Assembly (NCBI RefSeq): GCF_000721265.1 | Contig: NZ_JOFZ01000012.1 | Location: forward strand, 620,001-684,000 | DNA: 64,000 nucleotides | Source: Streptomyces sp. NRRL F-5126 | GTDB lineage: Bacteria > Actinomycetota > Actinomycetes > Streptomycetales > Streptomycetaceae | Reading direction: 5' to 3' | Part shown: piece by piece, positions 52,767-61,546 of the stretch | Numbering within the stretch: the stretch's first letter is position 1 | Layout: every line of letters begins with the position of its first letter | Notes under the pieces: model-generated | Databases searched by the model: none | Seen by the model: the letters and a program-made list of their open reading frames with translations, nothing else | Told to the model about the DNA's origin: nothing | Program-made: the position numbers and the translations under genes

Positions 52767-55544
52767 TCAGCCGGCCCGCTGCGCGTCCATCACCGCCGCG
52801 CGGCCCGCCTCCAGGCGGGCCACCGGGATGCGGAACGGGGAGCAGGACACGTAGTCGAGACCCACCTCGTGGAAGAAGTGCACGGACTCGGGGTCGCCGC
52901 CGTGCTCACCGCAGATGCCGAGCTTCAGGCCCGGCCGGGTGGCGCGGCCGGCCTCCGCCGCGTTGCGCACCAGCGCGCCGACCCCGTCGCGGTCGATGGT
53001 CTCGAACGGCGAGACGCCGAAGATGCCCTTCTCCAGGTAGGCGGTGAAGAAGCTGGCCTCCACGTCGTCGCGGCTGAAGCCCCACACGGTCTGCGTGAGG
53101 TCGTTGGTGCCGAACGAGAAGAACTCGGCGGCCTCGGCGATCTGGCCGGCCGTCAGCGCGGCGCGCGGCAGCTCGATCATCGTGCCGAGCGCCAGCTTCA
53201 GTTCGACGCCCGTGGCCTGCTCGACCTCCGCGATGACGCGCTCGGCCTCGTCCCGTACGATCTCCAGCTCCTGCACGGTGCCGACCAGCGGGATCATCAC
53301 CTCGGCGCGCGGGTCGCCCTTGGCGGCCTTCCGCTGCGCCGCGGCCTCGGCGATCGCCCGTACCTGCATGCCGAACAGGCCGGGTACGACCAGGCCGAGC
53401 CGCACGCCGCGCAGGCCCAGCATGGGGTTCTGCTCGTGCAGCTTGTGCACGGCCTGCAGCAGGCGCAGGTCGTTCTCGTGCGGGTCCTTGCGCGCCTCGG
53501 CGAGCGCGACCCGCACGGACAGCTCCGTGATGTCGGGCAGGAACTCGTGCAGCGGCGGGTCGAGCAGCCTGACGGTGACGGGCAGCCCGTCCATCGCCTC
53601 GAACAGCTCGACGAAGTCGGCCTTCTGCAGCGGCAGGAGGCTGCCGAGCGCCTGCTCGCGCTCCTCGTCGGTGTCCGCGAGGATCAGCCGCTCGACCATC
53701 TCGCGGCGCTCGCCGAGGAACATGTGCTCCGTGCGGCACAGGCCGACGCCCTGGGCGCCGAAGCGCCGTGCGCGCAGGGCGTCCTCGGTGTTGTCGGCGT
53801 TGGCCCTGACGCGGAGCCTGCGCCTGCGGTCCGCGTACGCCATCATGCGGTGCACGGACTCGACGAGTTCGCCGGCCTCCTCGGCCCCCGCGTGCATCCG
53901 GCCCTCGAAGTACTCGACGACGGGCGACGGCACGACGGGCACCTCGCCGAGGTAGACCTTGCCGGTCGAGCCGTCGATGGAGATGACGTCGCCCTCCTCG
54001 ACGACCTTCGAACCGACGCTGAGGCAGCGCCTCTTGGTGTCGACCTCCAGCTCCTCCGCGCCGCACACGCATGTCTTGCCCATACCGCGCGCGACGACGG
54101 CCGCGTGGGAGGTCTTGCCGCCGCGCGAGGTGAGGATGCCCTCGGCGGCGATCATGCCCTCCAGGTCGTCCGGGTTGGTCTCGCGCCGTACGAGGATGAC
54201 CTTCTCACCGGAGCGCGACCACTTGATCGCGGTGTACGAGTCGAAGACGGCCTTGCCGACGGCGGCACCGGGTGACGCGGCGATGCCGCGGCCGAGCAGC
54301 TCGCGCTTGGCGTCGTCGTCGAAGCGCGGGAACATCAGCTGGGCCAGCTGCGCGCCGTTGACCCGGCGCAGCGCCTCGGCCTCGTCGATGAGGCCCTGGT
54401 CGACGAGTTGCGTCGCGATGCGGAAGGCCGCGCCGGCGGTGCGCTTGCCGACACGCGTCTGCAGCATCCACAGCTTGCCGCGCTGGATGGTGAACTCGAT
54501 GTCGCACAGGTCGAGGTAGTGGTTCTCCAGCGTCTCCATGATCTGCATCAGCTGGTCGTACGACGCCTTGTCGATGGTCTCCAGCTGCGCGAGCGGCACG
54601 GTGTTGCGGATGCCGGCGACGACGTCCTCGCCCTGCGCGTTCTGCAGGTAGTCCCCGTAGACGCCCTGGTGGCCGCTGGCGGGGTCGCGCGTGAAGGCGA
54701 CGCCCGTGCCGGAGTCGGGGCCGAGGTTGCCGAAGACCATCGCCACGATGTTGACCGCGGTGCCGAGGTCTCCGGGGATGCGTTCCTGGCGCCGGTAGAG
54801 CTTGGCGCGGTCGGTGTTCCAGGACTCGAAGACGGAGCGTACGGCGAGGTCCATCTGCTCGCGCGGGTCCTGCGGGAAGTCGCGGTCCGCCTCGCGGGAG
54901 ACGATCTTCTTGAAGACCTTGACCAGCTTCCGCAGGTCCGCCGCGTCGAGGTCGACGTCCGTCGCGGCGCCCCGCGCGCGTTTCGCCTCGTCGAGCGCGT
55001 CCTCGAACAGGTCGCCCTCGACGCCGAGCACGGTCGTGCCGAACATCTGGATCAGGCGGCGGTAGGAGTCCCAGGCGAAGCGCTCGTCGCCGGCCTGCGC
55101 GGCGAGGCCGGCGACCGAGTCGTCGGAGAGGCCGACGTTGAGAACCGTGTCCATCATGCCGGGCATGGAGAACTTGGCGCCCGAGCGCACGGAGACGAGC
55201 AGCGGGTCGTCGCTCTGGCCGAGCTTCTTGCCCATGGTCTCCTCAAGCGCCGCGAGGTGCGCACTCACCTCGCGGCGCAGCGTGCCGGGTTCGCTGCCGG
55301 AGTCCAGGTAGACCTTGCAGGCCTCGGTGGTGATGGTGAAGCCGGGCGGCACGGGCAGCTTGAGGTTGGTCATCTCGGCGAGGTTGGCGCCCTTGCCGCC
55401 GAGCAGCCCCTTCATGCCCTTGTTGCCCTCGGTGAAGTCGTAGACGTACTTCTCCGGCTTCTGCGGCTTCACCGCCCTCCCCGACTTCCCCTGCTTCTCC
55501 GCCTGCTTCTCCTGCTGCGCAGGCCGATCCTTGATTTCCGACAC
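52767..55544 (-). CDS. ppdK: Pyruvate, phosphate dikinase
   Basis: 925 residues. The N-terminal ATP-binding domain begins VYDFTEGNKGMKGLLGGKGANLAEM. The phosphohistidine domain has GILTSRGGKTSHAAVVARGMGK, and the C-terminal PEP/pyruvate barrel has GVGLCRTEHMF, FFSFGTNDLTQT and the Cys of ICGEHGGDP. It interconverts pyruvate + ATP + Pi and PEP + AMP + PPi. The first 30 residues are a Lys/Gln-rich extension. GTG start at 55544 with GAGGAG ten bases upstream. Confidence 0.97.
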   Translation of the reverse strand: MSEIKDRPAQQEKQAEKQGKSGRAVKPQKPEKYVYDFTEGNKGMKGLLGGKGANLAEMTNLKLPVPPGFTITTEACKVYLDSGSEPGTLRREVSAHLAALEETMGKKLGQSDDPLLVSVRSGAKFSMPGMMDTVLNVGLSDDSVAGLAAQAGDERFAWDSYRRLIQMFGTTVLGVEGDLFEDALDEAKRARGAATDVDLDAADLRKLVKVFKKIVSREADRDFPQDPREQMDLAVRSVFESWNTDRAKLYRRQERIPGDLGTAVNIVAMVFGNLGPDSGTGVAFTRDPASGHQGVYGDYLQNAQGEDVVAGIRNTVPLAQLETIDKASYDQLMQIMETLENHYLDLCDIEFTIQRGKLWMLQTRVGKRTAGAAFRIATQLVDQGLIDEAEALRRVNGAQLAQLMFPRFDDDAKRELLGRGIAASPGAAVGKAVFDSYTAIKWSRSGEKVILVRRETNPDDLEGMIAAEGILTSRGGKTSHAAVVARGMGKTCVCGAEELEVDTKRRCLSVGSKVVEEGDVISIDGSTGKVYLGEVPVVPSPVVEYFEGRMHAGAEEAGELVESVHRMMAYADRRRRLRVRANADNTEDALRARRFGAQGVGLCRTEHMFLGERREMVERLILADTDEEREQALGSLLPLQKADFVELFEAMDGLPVTVRLLDPPLHEFLPDITELSVRVALAEARKDPHENDLRLLQAVHKLHEQNPMLGLRGVRLGLVVPGLFGMQVRAIAEAAAQRKAAKGDPRAEVMIPLVGTVQELEIVRDEAERVIAEVEQATGVELKLALGTMIELPRAALTAGQIAEAAEFFSFGTNDLTQTVWGFSRDDVEASFFTAYLEKGIFGVSPFETIDRDGVGALVRNAAEAGRATRPGLKLGICGEHGGDPESVHFFHEVGLDYVSCSPFRIPVARLEAGRAAVMDAQRAG

Positions 55545-55884
55545 GGGTCTCGACTCCTCGGGACGCGGTGGCTGCCCTGACGGCGAGGAACATACCCAGA
55601 TCGAAGGCTTCCGGGGACGTCCACCTTTCTGTCATACGGCCATAACCACCCGTCCGCCACCGGATCGGAGGTGATCACCGCCGGACCGGCTTCTTCCCGG
55701 CTCTTCAGGACGCGAAGGGGCGATGACCTCGCCATGACCCAAAGCGCTCACATGAGCAGTGACAACGACGTCTGAGTTCAGGTGTCGAACGCGGAATCCG
55801 TGGCACTGGGTGCCACCCGTTTGGGACTCGCAGACAGCCTTTCGGCGCTCGTTTGAGCAAACTGTGTATCATGCGTGGCGAATA
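55545..55884 (-). promoter_or_regulatory. Upstream region of ppdK
   Basis: 340 bases without a supported gene. On the minus strand there is an inverted repeat GCTCA-CA-TGAGC (55746-55757) overlapping a TTGTCA -35-like hexamer (near 55762-55757). No good -10 follows, so the promoter is not fixed. Confidence 0.35.
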
Positions 55885-56406
55885 TCACGTGCCTGATGGC
55901 CGGAAACGGGCGGTGCGGCTGGGCCAGGTGCCGAGCGCGGCTCCCACTCCGAGCAGCGCCATCAGCAGCGCGACGACGAGGGCCGTCGTGCGGTGGCGTG
56001 CGAGGTCGAGGACGCTCTGGTCGAGGGCCGCGGCGGGCTGCGCGCCCGCCGGGTCCGAGGCGTCGTAGACGACGGTCGTCGCGATCGACAGGTCCGCGCC
56101 GGCCTTGCCGTGCGGCACGTACAGAAAGGACGCGACGGGCTTCTCGCGCACCAGCCGGGACCGGCCGCGCGCGTCCGTGAAGTCGAGCCGGACGGCCTCC
56201 GTGGAGCACGAGTACGAGCGGCGGCCGCCCCCGCAGTGCGTCATGACGCGTGCCTCGCCGGCGGCGTGCACGCCGTGCGCCCGCAGGTCGGCCAGGTGGG
56301 CGCGCCCGCCGGCCACGGACACCGCCGTCCCCGCGAGCGACAGGATGCCGAGCAGCCCGATCACGCCCGCGAGAACGGGCTTCCACCACAGCCGTATCCG
56401 CCCCAT
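55885..56406 (-). CDS. DUF3592-like two-pass membrane protein
   Basis: 173 residues: one N-terminal membrane helix (VLAGVIGLLGILSLAGTAVSVA), an exposed domain with CGGGRRSYSCSTEAVRLDF, VYDASDPAGAQPAA, and a C-terminal helix (ALVVALLMALLGVGAALG). The VYDASDP stretch is characteristic of DUF3592 proteins, whose role is unknown. Two cysteines in the exposed domain could form a disulphide. ATG at 56406 with GGGGGGAG upstream. Confidence 0.82.
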   Translation of the reverse strand: MGRIRLWWKPVLAGVIGLLGILSLAGTAVSVAGGRAHLADLRAHGVHAAGEARVMTHCGGGRRSYSCSTEAVRLDFTDARGRSRLVREKPVASFLYVPHGKAGADLSIATTVVYDASDPAGAQPAAALDQSVLDLARHRTTALVVALLMALLGVGAALGTWPSRTARFRPSGT

Positions 56407-56457
56407 GGCGTCTCCCCCCTCGACGCCACCAACCTGGCGGCGGTGCGGCTCGCGGCG

Positions 56458-57504
56458 TCAGCGGGCGGGGCCGTGCAGCGCCCTGTCCGGGGCGCCGAAG
56501 CGCTCGGAGGCCGAGTCCGCCTGGTGCCAGTGCGGGTAGATCAGGTCGGGCGCGCTGACCTTGTCGAGCCGGTCGACGTCCTCCCGCGAGAGCGCCACCT
56601 CGGCGGCGCCGAGGTTGTCGGCCAGCTGCTCGTCCTTGCGCGCGCCGATGACCAGCGACGTGACGCCCGGCTTGGCGAGCAGGTACGCGAGCGAGATCCG
56701 GGCGGGCGATGCGCCGTGCGCGGACGCGATGTCGACGACCGTCTCGATGGTGTCGTACAGCTTCTCCTCGTCGCGTACGGGCGGCTCGCTCCACTCGGTG
56801 AGGTGCCTGCCCTCGCTCGCCTGCTGCCCGCGCCGGTACTTGCCGGACAGCAGGCCGCCGGCGAGCGGACTCCAGACCATGATGCCGAGCCCCTGGTCGA
56901 GGGAGAGGGGGACGAGTTCGTACTCGGCGTCCCTCGACTCCAGCGAGTAGTAGATCTGGTTGCTGACGAAGCGCTGGTAGCCGTGGGCGTCGGCGACGGC
57001 CAGCGCCTTCATCAGCTGCCAGCCCGCGTAGTTGGAGACGCCGAGGTAGCGGACCTTCCCCGAGCGCACGAGCGTGTCGAGCGCCTCCAGGGTCTCCTCG
57101 AGCGGCGTCTGCCCGTCCCACTCGTGGACGTGGTAGATGTCGAGGTGGTCGGTGCCGAGGCGGCGCAGGCTGCGCTCGACCTGGTCCACGATGTGCAGCC
57201 GGGACAGGCCCTGGTCGTTGGGGCCCTCCCCCATCCTCATGCGGACCTTGGACGACAGCAGCAGCCGGTCGCGGCGGCCGGCGATCGCCTGCCCGACGAT
57301 CTCCTCGGAGGCGCCGTCCGAGTACATGTTGGCCGTGTCGACGAGGTTCACGCCCGCGTCGAGGCACATGTCTATCTGGCGCTTGGCGCCCTCGACGCCG
57401 GTGGCGCCCAGTACGCCGAAGCCGCCCTTGCCGCCGAAGGTCATGGTGCCCATGGAGAGCGCGGAGACGCGCAGACCGGACCTCCCGAGCTGCCTGTACT
57501 GCAT
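56458..57504 (-). CDS. Aldo/keto reductase
   Basis: 348 residues. The catalytic tetrad is readable: Asp and Tyr in LVDTANMYSDG, Lys in LLSSKVRM, His in DIYHVHEWD; the phosphate-binding end is GARKDEQLADNLGA. It resembles the YghZ/Gpr-type NADPH aldehyde reductases. ATG at 57504, directly after the long hairpin at 57522-57570. Substrate unknown. Confidence 0.93.
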   Translation of the reverse strand: MQYRQLGRSGLRVSALSMGTMTFGGKGGFGVLGATGVEGAKRQIDMCLDAGVNLVDTANMYSDGASEEIVGQAIAGRRDRLLLSSKVRMRMGEGPNDQGLSRLHIVDQVERSLRRLGTDHLDIYHVHEWDGQTPLEETLEALDTLVRSGKVRYLGVSNYAGWQLMKALAVADAHGYQRFVSNQIYYSLESRDAEYELVPLSLDQGLGIMVWSPLAGGLLSGKYRRGQQASEGRHLTEWSEPPVRDEEKLYDTIETVVDIASAHGASPARISLAYLLAKPGVTSLVIGARKDEQLADNLGAAEVALSREDVDRLDKVSAPDLIYPHWHQADSASERFGAPDRALHGPAR

Positions 57505-57521
57505 CGTGGTCCCTCTCGATC

Positions 57522-57570
57522 GGTAGACGTCCGGGGGGCCGGAGGCATCCGGTCCCCCCGGACGTCTACC
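57522..57570. terminator. 21-bp hairpin between dusB and the aldo/keto reductase
   Basis: GGTAGACGTCCGGGGGG (57522-57538) pairs exactly with 57554-57570, and an inner CCGG/CCGG extends the stem to 21 bp with one bulged T and a 6-base loop. It should terminate dusB transcription before the reductase start. Confidence 0.7.
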
Positions 57571-57639
57571 ACCCTGGACGGGCGCGAACCGCCGCCGGGC
57601 GCACGCCCCAGGCCTCGGAGTGCGGGCCCGGCCCCGGGC

Positions 57640-58818
57640 TCAGCCTCCGGAGGTGTCGAGCTCCGCGCCCGCGTCCACGGCCGTGTAGTCGTACGGGTCG
57701 CGCAGCCAGCCGTCGGGCAGGACCACGCGGTTGTTGCCCGACGAGCGGCCGCGCGGGCCGTCCGCGCCGGCCGGCCAGGGCTGGTCCAGGTCGAGTCCTT
57801 CGAGCAGTTCGTCGAGTTGCGCGAGAGACGACGTCACCGCCAGCTTCCTGCGCAGCTCGGAGCCGACGGAGAAGCCCTTCAGGTACCAGGCGACATGCTT
57901 GCGGAAGTCGACCACGCCCCGCGACTCGTCCCCGAGCCACTCCCCCAGCAGCGTGGCGTGGCGGCGCATGACGGCCGCGACCTCGCGCAGCGCGGGCCGC
58001 GCCGCCGCGCCCGTGCCCTCGAACCCGGCCACCAGGTCCGCGAACAGCCAGGGGCGCCCAAGGCAGCCGCGGCCGACGACCACGCCGTCGCACCCGGTCT
58101 CGCGCACCATGCGCAGCGCGTCCTCGGCCGACCAGATGTCGCCGTTGCCGAGTACGGGAATCTCCGGCACGTGCTCCTTGAGGCGGGCGATGGCGTCCCA
58201 GTCGGCCGTGCCGCCGTAGTGCTGGGCCGCGGTCCTGCCGTGCAGGGCGATCGCCGTGATGCCCTCGTCGACGGCGATGCGGCCTGCGTCCAGGCACGTG
58301 AGGTGGTCGTCGTCGATGCCCTTGCGCATCTTCATCGTGACGGGCAGCGCTCCCGCGCTCGCCACGGCCTCGTGCAGGATCGCGCGCAGCAGGGGACGCT
58401 TGTACGGGAGCGCGGAACCGCCGCCCTTGCGGGTCACCTTGGGCACCGGGCAGCCGAAGTTGAGGTCGATGTGGTCGGCGAGGTCCTCGTCGACGATCAT
58501 GCGGACCGCCTTGCCGACGGTCACCGGGTCGACGCCGTAGAGCTGGATCGAGCGCGGCGTCTCGTCCGGAGTGAAGCGGATCAGCCGCATGGTCTTGTCG
58601 TTGCGCTCGACCAGCGCGCGTGTGGTGATCATCTCACTCACGAAGAGCCCTTTGCCGCCCGTGAACTCCCGGCACAGGGTGCGGAAGGGGGCGTTGGTGA
58701 TGCCCGCCATCGGCGCGAGGACCACGGGCGGGCTCACGGCGTGCGGGCCGATGGCCAGGGATGCGGCCGCTCCTGGCGCTGATGCGGGCGCGGGTGCGGT
58801 GGGCGTCTGGCTGGTCAT
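57640..58818 (-). CDS. dusB: tRNA-dihydrouridine synthase
   Basis: 392 residues with Dus motifs: VVLAPMAGITNAPFRTLC, QLYGVDPVTVGKAVRM, catalytic Cys in LNFGCPVPKVTRKGGGSAL, LHGRTAAQHYGGTADW and VLGNGDIWSAEDAL. It reduces uridines in tRNA D-loops using FMN. ATG 58818 is chosen; ATG 58827 is in frame and possible. The N-terminal 25 residues are Ala/Pro-rich. Divergent from the MFS gene. Confidence 0.93.
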   Translation of the reverse strand: MTSQTPTAPAPASAPGAAASLAIGPHAVSPPVVLAPMAGITNAPFRTLCREFTGGKGLFVSEMITTRALVERNDKTMRLIRFTPDETPRSIQLYGVDPVTVGKAVRMIVDEDLADHIDLNFGCPVPKVTRKGGGSALPYKRPLLRAILHEAVASAGALPVTMKMRKGIDDDHLTCLDAGRIAVDEGITAIALHGRTAAQHYGGTADWDAIARLKEHVPEIPVLGNGDIWSAEDALRMVRETGCDGVVVGRGCLGRPWLFADLVAGFEGTGAAARPALREVAAVMRRHATLLGEWLGDESRGVVDFRKHVAWYLKGFSVGSELRRKLAVTSSLAQLDELLEGLDLDQPWPAGADGPRGRSSGNNRVVLPDGWLRDPYDYTAVDAGAELDTSGG

Positions 58819-58928
58819 GCGCCCCATTGTCGCGTATCGCGCGGCGTATCCGTCCACGAGCCGGTGTCAGGACCCCGGAAGCGGGTGGGTGATACAACGA
58901 GGTTGTTAGTTTTGCGTACTATCGATGT

Positions 58929-60413
58929 ATGCCCGAGCTCAGCCACAGACGGCGGATGCTGGTGCTCGCGATCTGCTGCCTGAGTCTGCTGATCGTGAGC
59001 CTCGACAACACCGTCCTCAATGTCGCCCTCCCCTCCATGCAGCGAGAACTCCACGCGGGCGTCTCAGGACTCCAGTGGACGATCGACGCCTACACCCTGG
59101 TGCTCGCCTCGCTGCTGATGCTCTCGGGCTCCACCGCGGACCGGATCGGACGGCGCCGGGTCTTCGCGACGGGCCTCGTGATCTTCACGCTCGGGTCGCT
59201 GCTCTGCTCCCTCGCGCCGAACCTCGAAGCCCTGGTCGTCTTCCGGATGGTGCAGGCCGTCGGCGGGTCGATGCTCAACCCCGTGGCGATGTCGATCATC
59301 ACCAACACGTTCACCGACCCGAGGGAGCGCGCCCGCGCCATCGGCGTGTGGGGCGGGGTCGTCGGCATCTCGATGGCGGCGGGCCCGCTCGTCGGCGGGT
59401 TGCTGGTGGACTCGGTCGGCTGGCGCTCGATCTTCTGGATCAACCTGCCGATCGGTCTGGCGGCGCTGCTGCTCACCCTGCGGTTCGTGCCGGAGTCGCG
59501 GGCGGCGAAGGCCCGCAGGCCGGACCCCGTCGGGCAGTTGCTGGTCATCGGCGTGCTCGGGTCCGTGACGTACACGATCATCGAGGTGCCGTCGGCCGGC
59601 TGGTCCTCGCCGCTCATCGTCACCCTCGTCTGCGTCGCCGTGCTGTGCCTCGCCGCCCTGCTGCGCTACGAGCCTCGGCGCCACGAGCCCCTGATCGACC
59701 TGCGGTTCTTCCGCAGCGCACCGTTCAGCGGCGCGACGGCGATCGCGGTGTGCGCGTTCGCGGCGCTCGGCGGCTTCCTCTTCGTCAACACGCTCTACCT
59801 TCAGGAGGCGCGCGGGCTCAGCGCCCTGCACGCCGGCCTCTACCTGCTGCCGATGGCCGCGGTGACGGCGGTCTGCGCACCGCTGTCGGGCCGCCTCGTC
59901 GGCTCGCGCGGCCCGCGTCCCTCGCTGGTGATCGCGGGAGTCGGGATGACCCTTGGCGGCCTGCTGTTCACCGTCTTCGACGCGCAGGAGCACACCCCGC
60001 TGCTCTTCCTGTCGTACGTGACGTTCGGCATCGGGTTCGGCTGGGTGAACGCGCCGATCACCAATACCGCCGTCTCCGGCATGCCGCGCTCGCAGGCGGG
60101 CGTCGCGGCGGCCGTCGCCTCCACCAGCCGCCAGATCGGCTCGACGCTGGGCGTCGCCGTGCTCGGCGCGGTGCTGGGCGGCGGAGTCGCCGCGTCGGGC
60201 GGGCGCGGCCACGCGACGGCCGCGTACCTGCGGGCCTTCACGGACGCCGCGCGGCCCGCCTGGTGGATCCTGACGGCCTGCGGCCTCGCGGTGCTGGTGC
60301 TGGGCGTCGCGACGAGCGGCGACCGTGCCAGGCGCAGCGCGGCGCGCGCGGCGGCCCGCCTGGAAGGCGACGCGGAGCGCACGCAGGCCCGCGCGGGATC
60401 CGCCGCGTCCTGA
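58929..60413 (+). CDS. MFS drug transporter (EmrB/QacA, DHA2 type)
   Basis: 494 residues with about 14 membrane segments. SLDNTVLNVALPSMQREL and LQWTIDAYTLVLASLLMLSG are the DHA2 hallmarks; GSTADRIGRRRVF is the loop motif and GPLVGGLLVDSVGWRSIFWINLPIGL the motif-C region. It is a proton-driven drug exporter. No ribosome site is visible, and a -10-like TACTAT (58917-58922) ends seven bases before the ATG, suggesting a leaderless mRNA. A short inverted repeat ACAAC-gag-GTTGT (58894-58906) may be an operator. Confidence 0.92.
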   Translation: MPELSHRRRMLVLAICCLSLLIVSLDNTVLNVALPSMQRELHAGVSGLQWTIDAYTLVLASLLMLSGSTADRIGRRRVFATGLVIFTLGSLLCSLAPNLEALVVFRMVQAVGGSMLNPVAMSIITNTFTDPRERARAIGVWGGVVGISMAAGPLVGGLLVDSVGWRSIFWINLPIGLAALLLTLRFVPESRAAKARRPDPVGQLLVIGVLGSVTYTIIEVPSAGWSSPLIVTLVCVAVLCLAALLRYEPRRHEPLIDLRFFRSAPFSGATAIAVCAFAALGGFLFVNTLYLQEARGLSALHAGLYLLPMAAVTAVCAPLSGRLVGSRGPRPSLVIAGVGMTLGGLLFTVFDAQEHTPLLFLSYVTFGIGFGWVNAPITNTAVSGMPRSQAGVAAAVASTSRQIGSTLGVAVLGAVLGGGVAASGGRGHATAAYLRAFTDAARPAWWILTACGLAVLVLGVATSGDRARRSAARAAARLEGDAERTQARAGSAAS

Positions 60414-60499
60414 GGGGCCGCCCGCCCTTGTGGCGGGGCGCGCTTACGGGCGTCAGGCGTACGCGCGATCAGGCGCAGGCGCGGTCAAGCGTACGCGCG

Positions 60500-61435
60500 T
60501 CAGACCTCGGCGAGGGCACGTGTGCGCTCGTACGACGGCTTGCGCGCGCCCGCCCCACTGCCGCGGCGCGCGGCGAGGCCGCCGGCGTGCGCGTGCAGCC
60601 GCGTCAGCCGCTCGCGCGTGTCCGCGTCGGACGGCACGTAGCTGATCAGCACGTGGCCCGTCTGCGGGCCGAGCCACAGCGGGGTGTACTCGAGCCGCAG
60701 CCGGCCCACGACGGCGTTGTCGAACCGCTTCGTGAGGCCGGTGTTCGCGACCACCTCGTGGCGGTCCCACACCTTCCTGAAGTCGGCGGATCCCGCGCGC
60801 AGCCGGGCCAGCAGCGCCTTCCACGCCGGGTCGCCCAGGTGTTCGGCCATCGCGGCGCGGAACTTGGCGGCCATGGCGCGCTGCACTCGCTCGGGGTCCG
60901 CGAGTGCGGAGCGCCAGCGCTCGTCGGTGAAGGCGAGCCACAGGCAGTTGCGGTCCTCGGGACGCAGCTCGTCGAGGTCGCGCATCAGCACGCCGTAGGT
61001 GCTGTTGTACGCGAGGATGTCGTACCTGCTGTTCTGCACGCAGGCGGGGTACGGCTCCAGTTGCGCGAGCATGCCGCGCAGCGCGGGCGTCACCCGCGGG
61101 CACGGCCTCGTCGGATCGGGGTCGACGGCGCCGCCCAGCGCGAAGAGGTGCGCGCGCTCCACCGGGTCGAGCAGCAGGGCCCGCGCCAGCGCGTCGAGCA
61201 CCTGCGCCGAGACCTGGATGTCCCGCGCCTGCTCCAGCCACGTGTACCAGGTCACGCCCACCGCCGACAGGTGCGCGACCTCCTCGCGCCTGAGGCCAGG
61301 CGTGCGCCGCCTGGCGCCGCGCGTGAGGCCCACCTGCTCGGGGGAGATGCGCTCGCGGCGGCTGCGCAGGAACTCGGCGAGCTCCTTGCGCCGGATGTCC
61401 GGGGTCTGGTCGCCGTGCACCGCCGTCGTCGTCAT
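60500..61435 (-). CDS. XRE-family regulator with MmyB-like ligand domain
   Basis: 311 residues. N-terminal helix-turn-helix: ELAEFLRSRRERISPEQVGL, RTPGLRREEVAHLSAVGVTWYTWLEQAR. The C-terminal MmyB-like domain (about 110-270) has YDILAYNSTYGVLM, NCLWLAFTDERWR and LEYTPLWLGPQTG. Members of this family are common in actinomycetes and regulate nearby genes. It is divergent from an MFS gene, with a palindrome in the spacer, so it probably controls that efflux pump. ATG at 61435. Confidence 0.92.
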   Translation of the reverse strand: MTTTAVHGDQTPDIRRKELAEFLRSRRERISPEQVGLTRGARRRTPGLRREEVAHLSAVGVTWYTWLEQARDIQVSAQVLDALARALLLDPVERAHLFALGGAVDPDPTRPCPRVTPALRGMLAQLEPYPACVQNSRYDILAYNSTYGVLMRDLDELRPEDRNCLWLAFTDERWRSALADPERVQRAMAAKFRAAMAEHLGDPAWKALLARLRAGSADFRKVWDRHEVVANTGLTKRFDNAVVGRLRLEYTPLWLGPQTGHVLISYVPSDADTRERLTRLHAHAGGLAARRGSGAGARKPSYERTRALAEV

Positions 61436-61509
61436 GGCCCCAGTGTCCCGCCCGCTCCTCTTCTCCTCAAGCTGTTACCGGGTACTTCTTCTACCAGGAT
61501 GAGGAGACT

Positions 61510-61519
61510 CTGGTACCAG
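61510..61519. promoter_or_regulatory. Palindrome in the XRE-MFS spacer
   Basis: CTGGTACCAG is a perfect 10-base palindrome, and a related half CTACCAGG lies 18 bases to the left. It is a candidate operator for the divergent XRE regulator. Confidence 0.4.
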
Positions 61520-61546
61520 GCTGCAGGGCGGGGGATCGTCGGTGTC

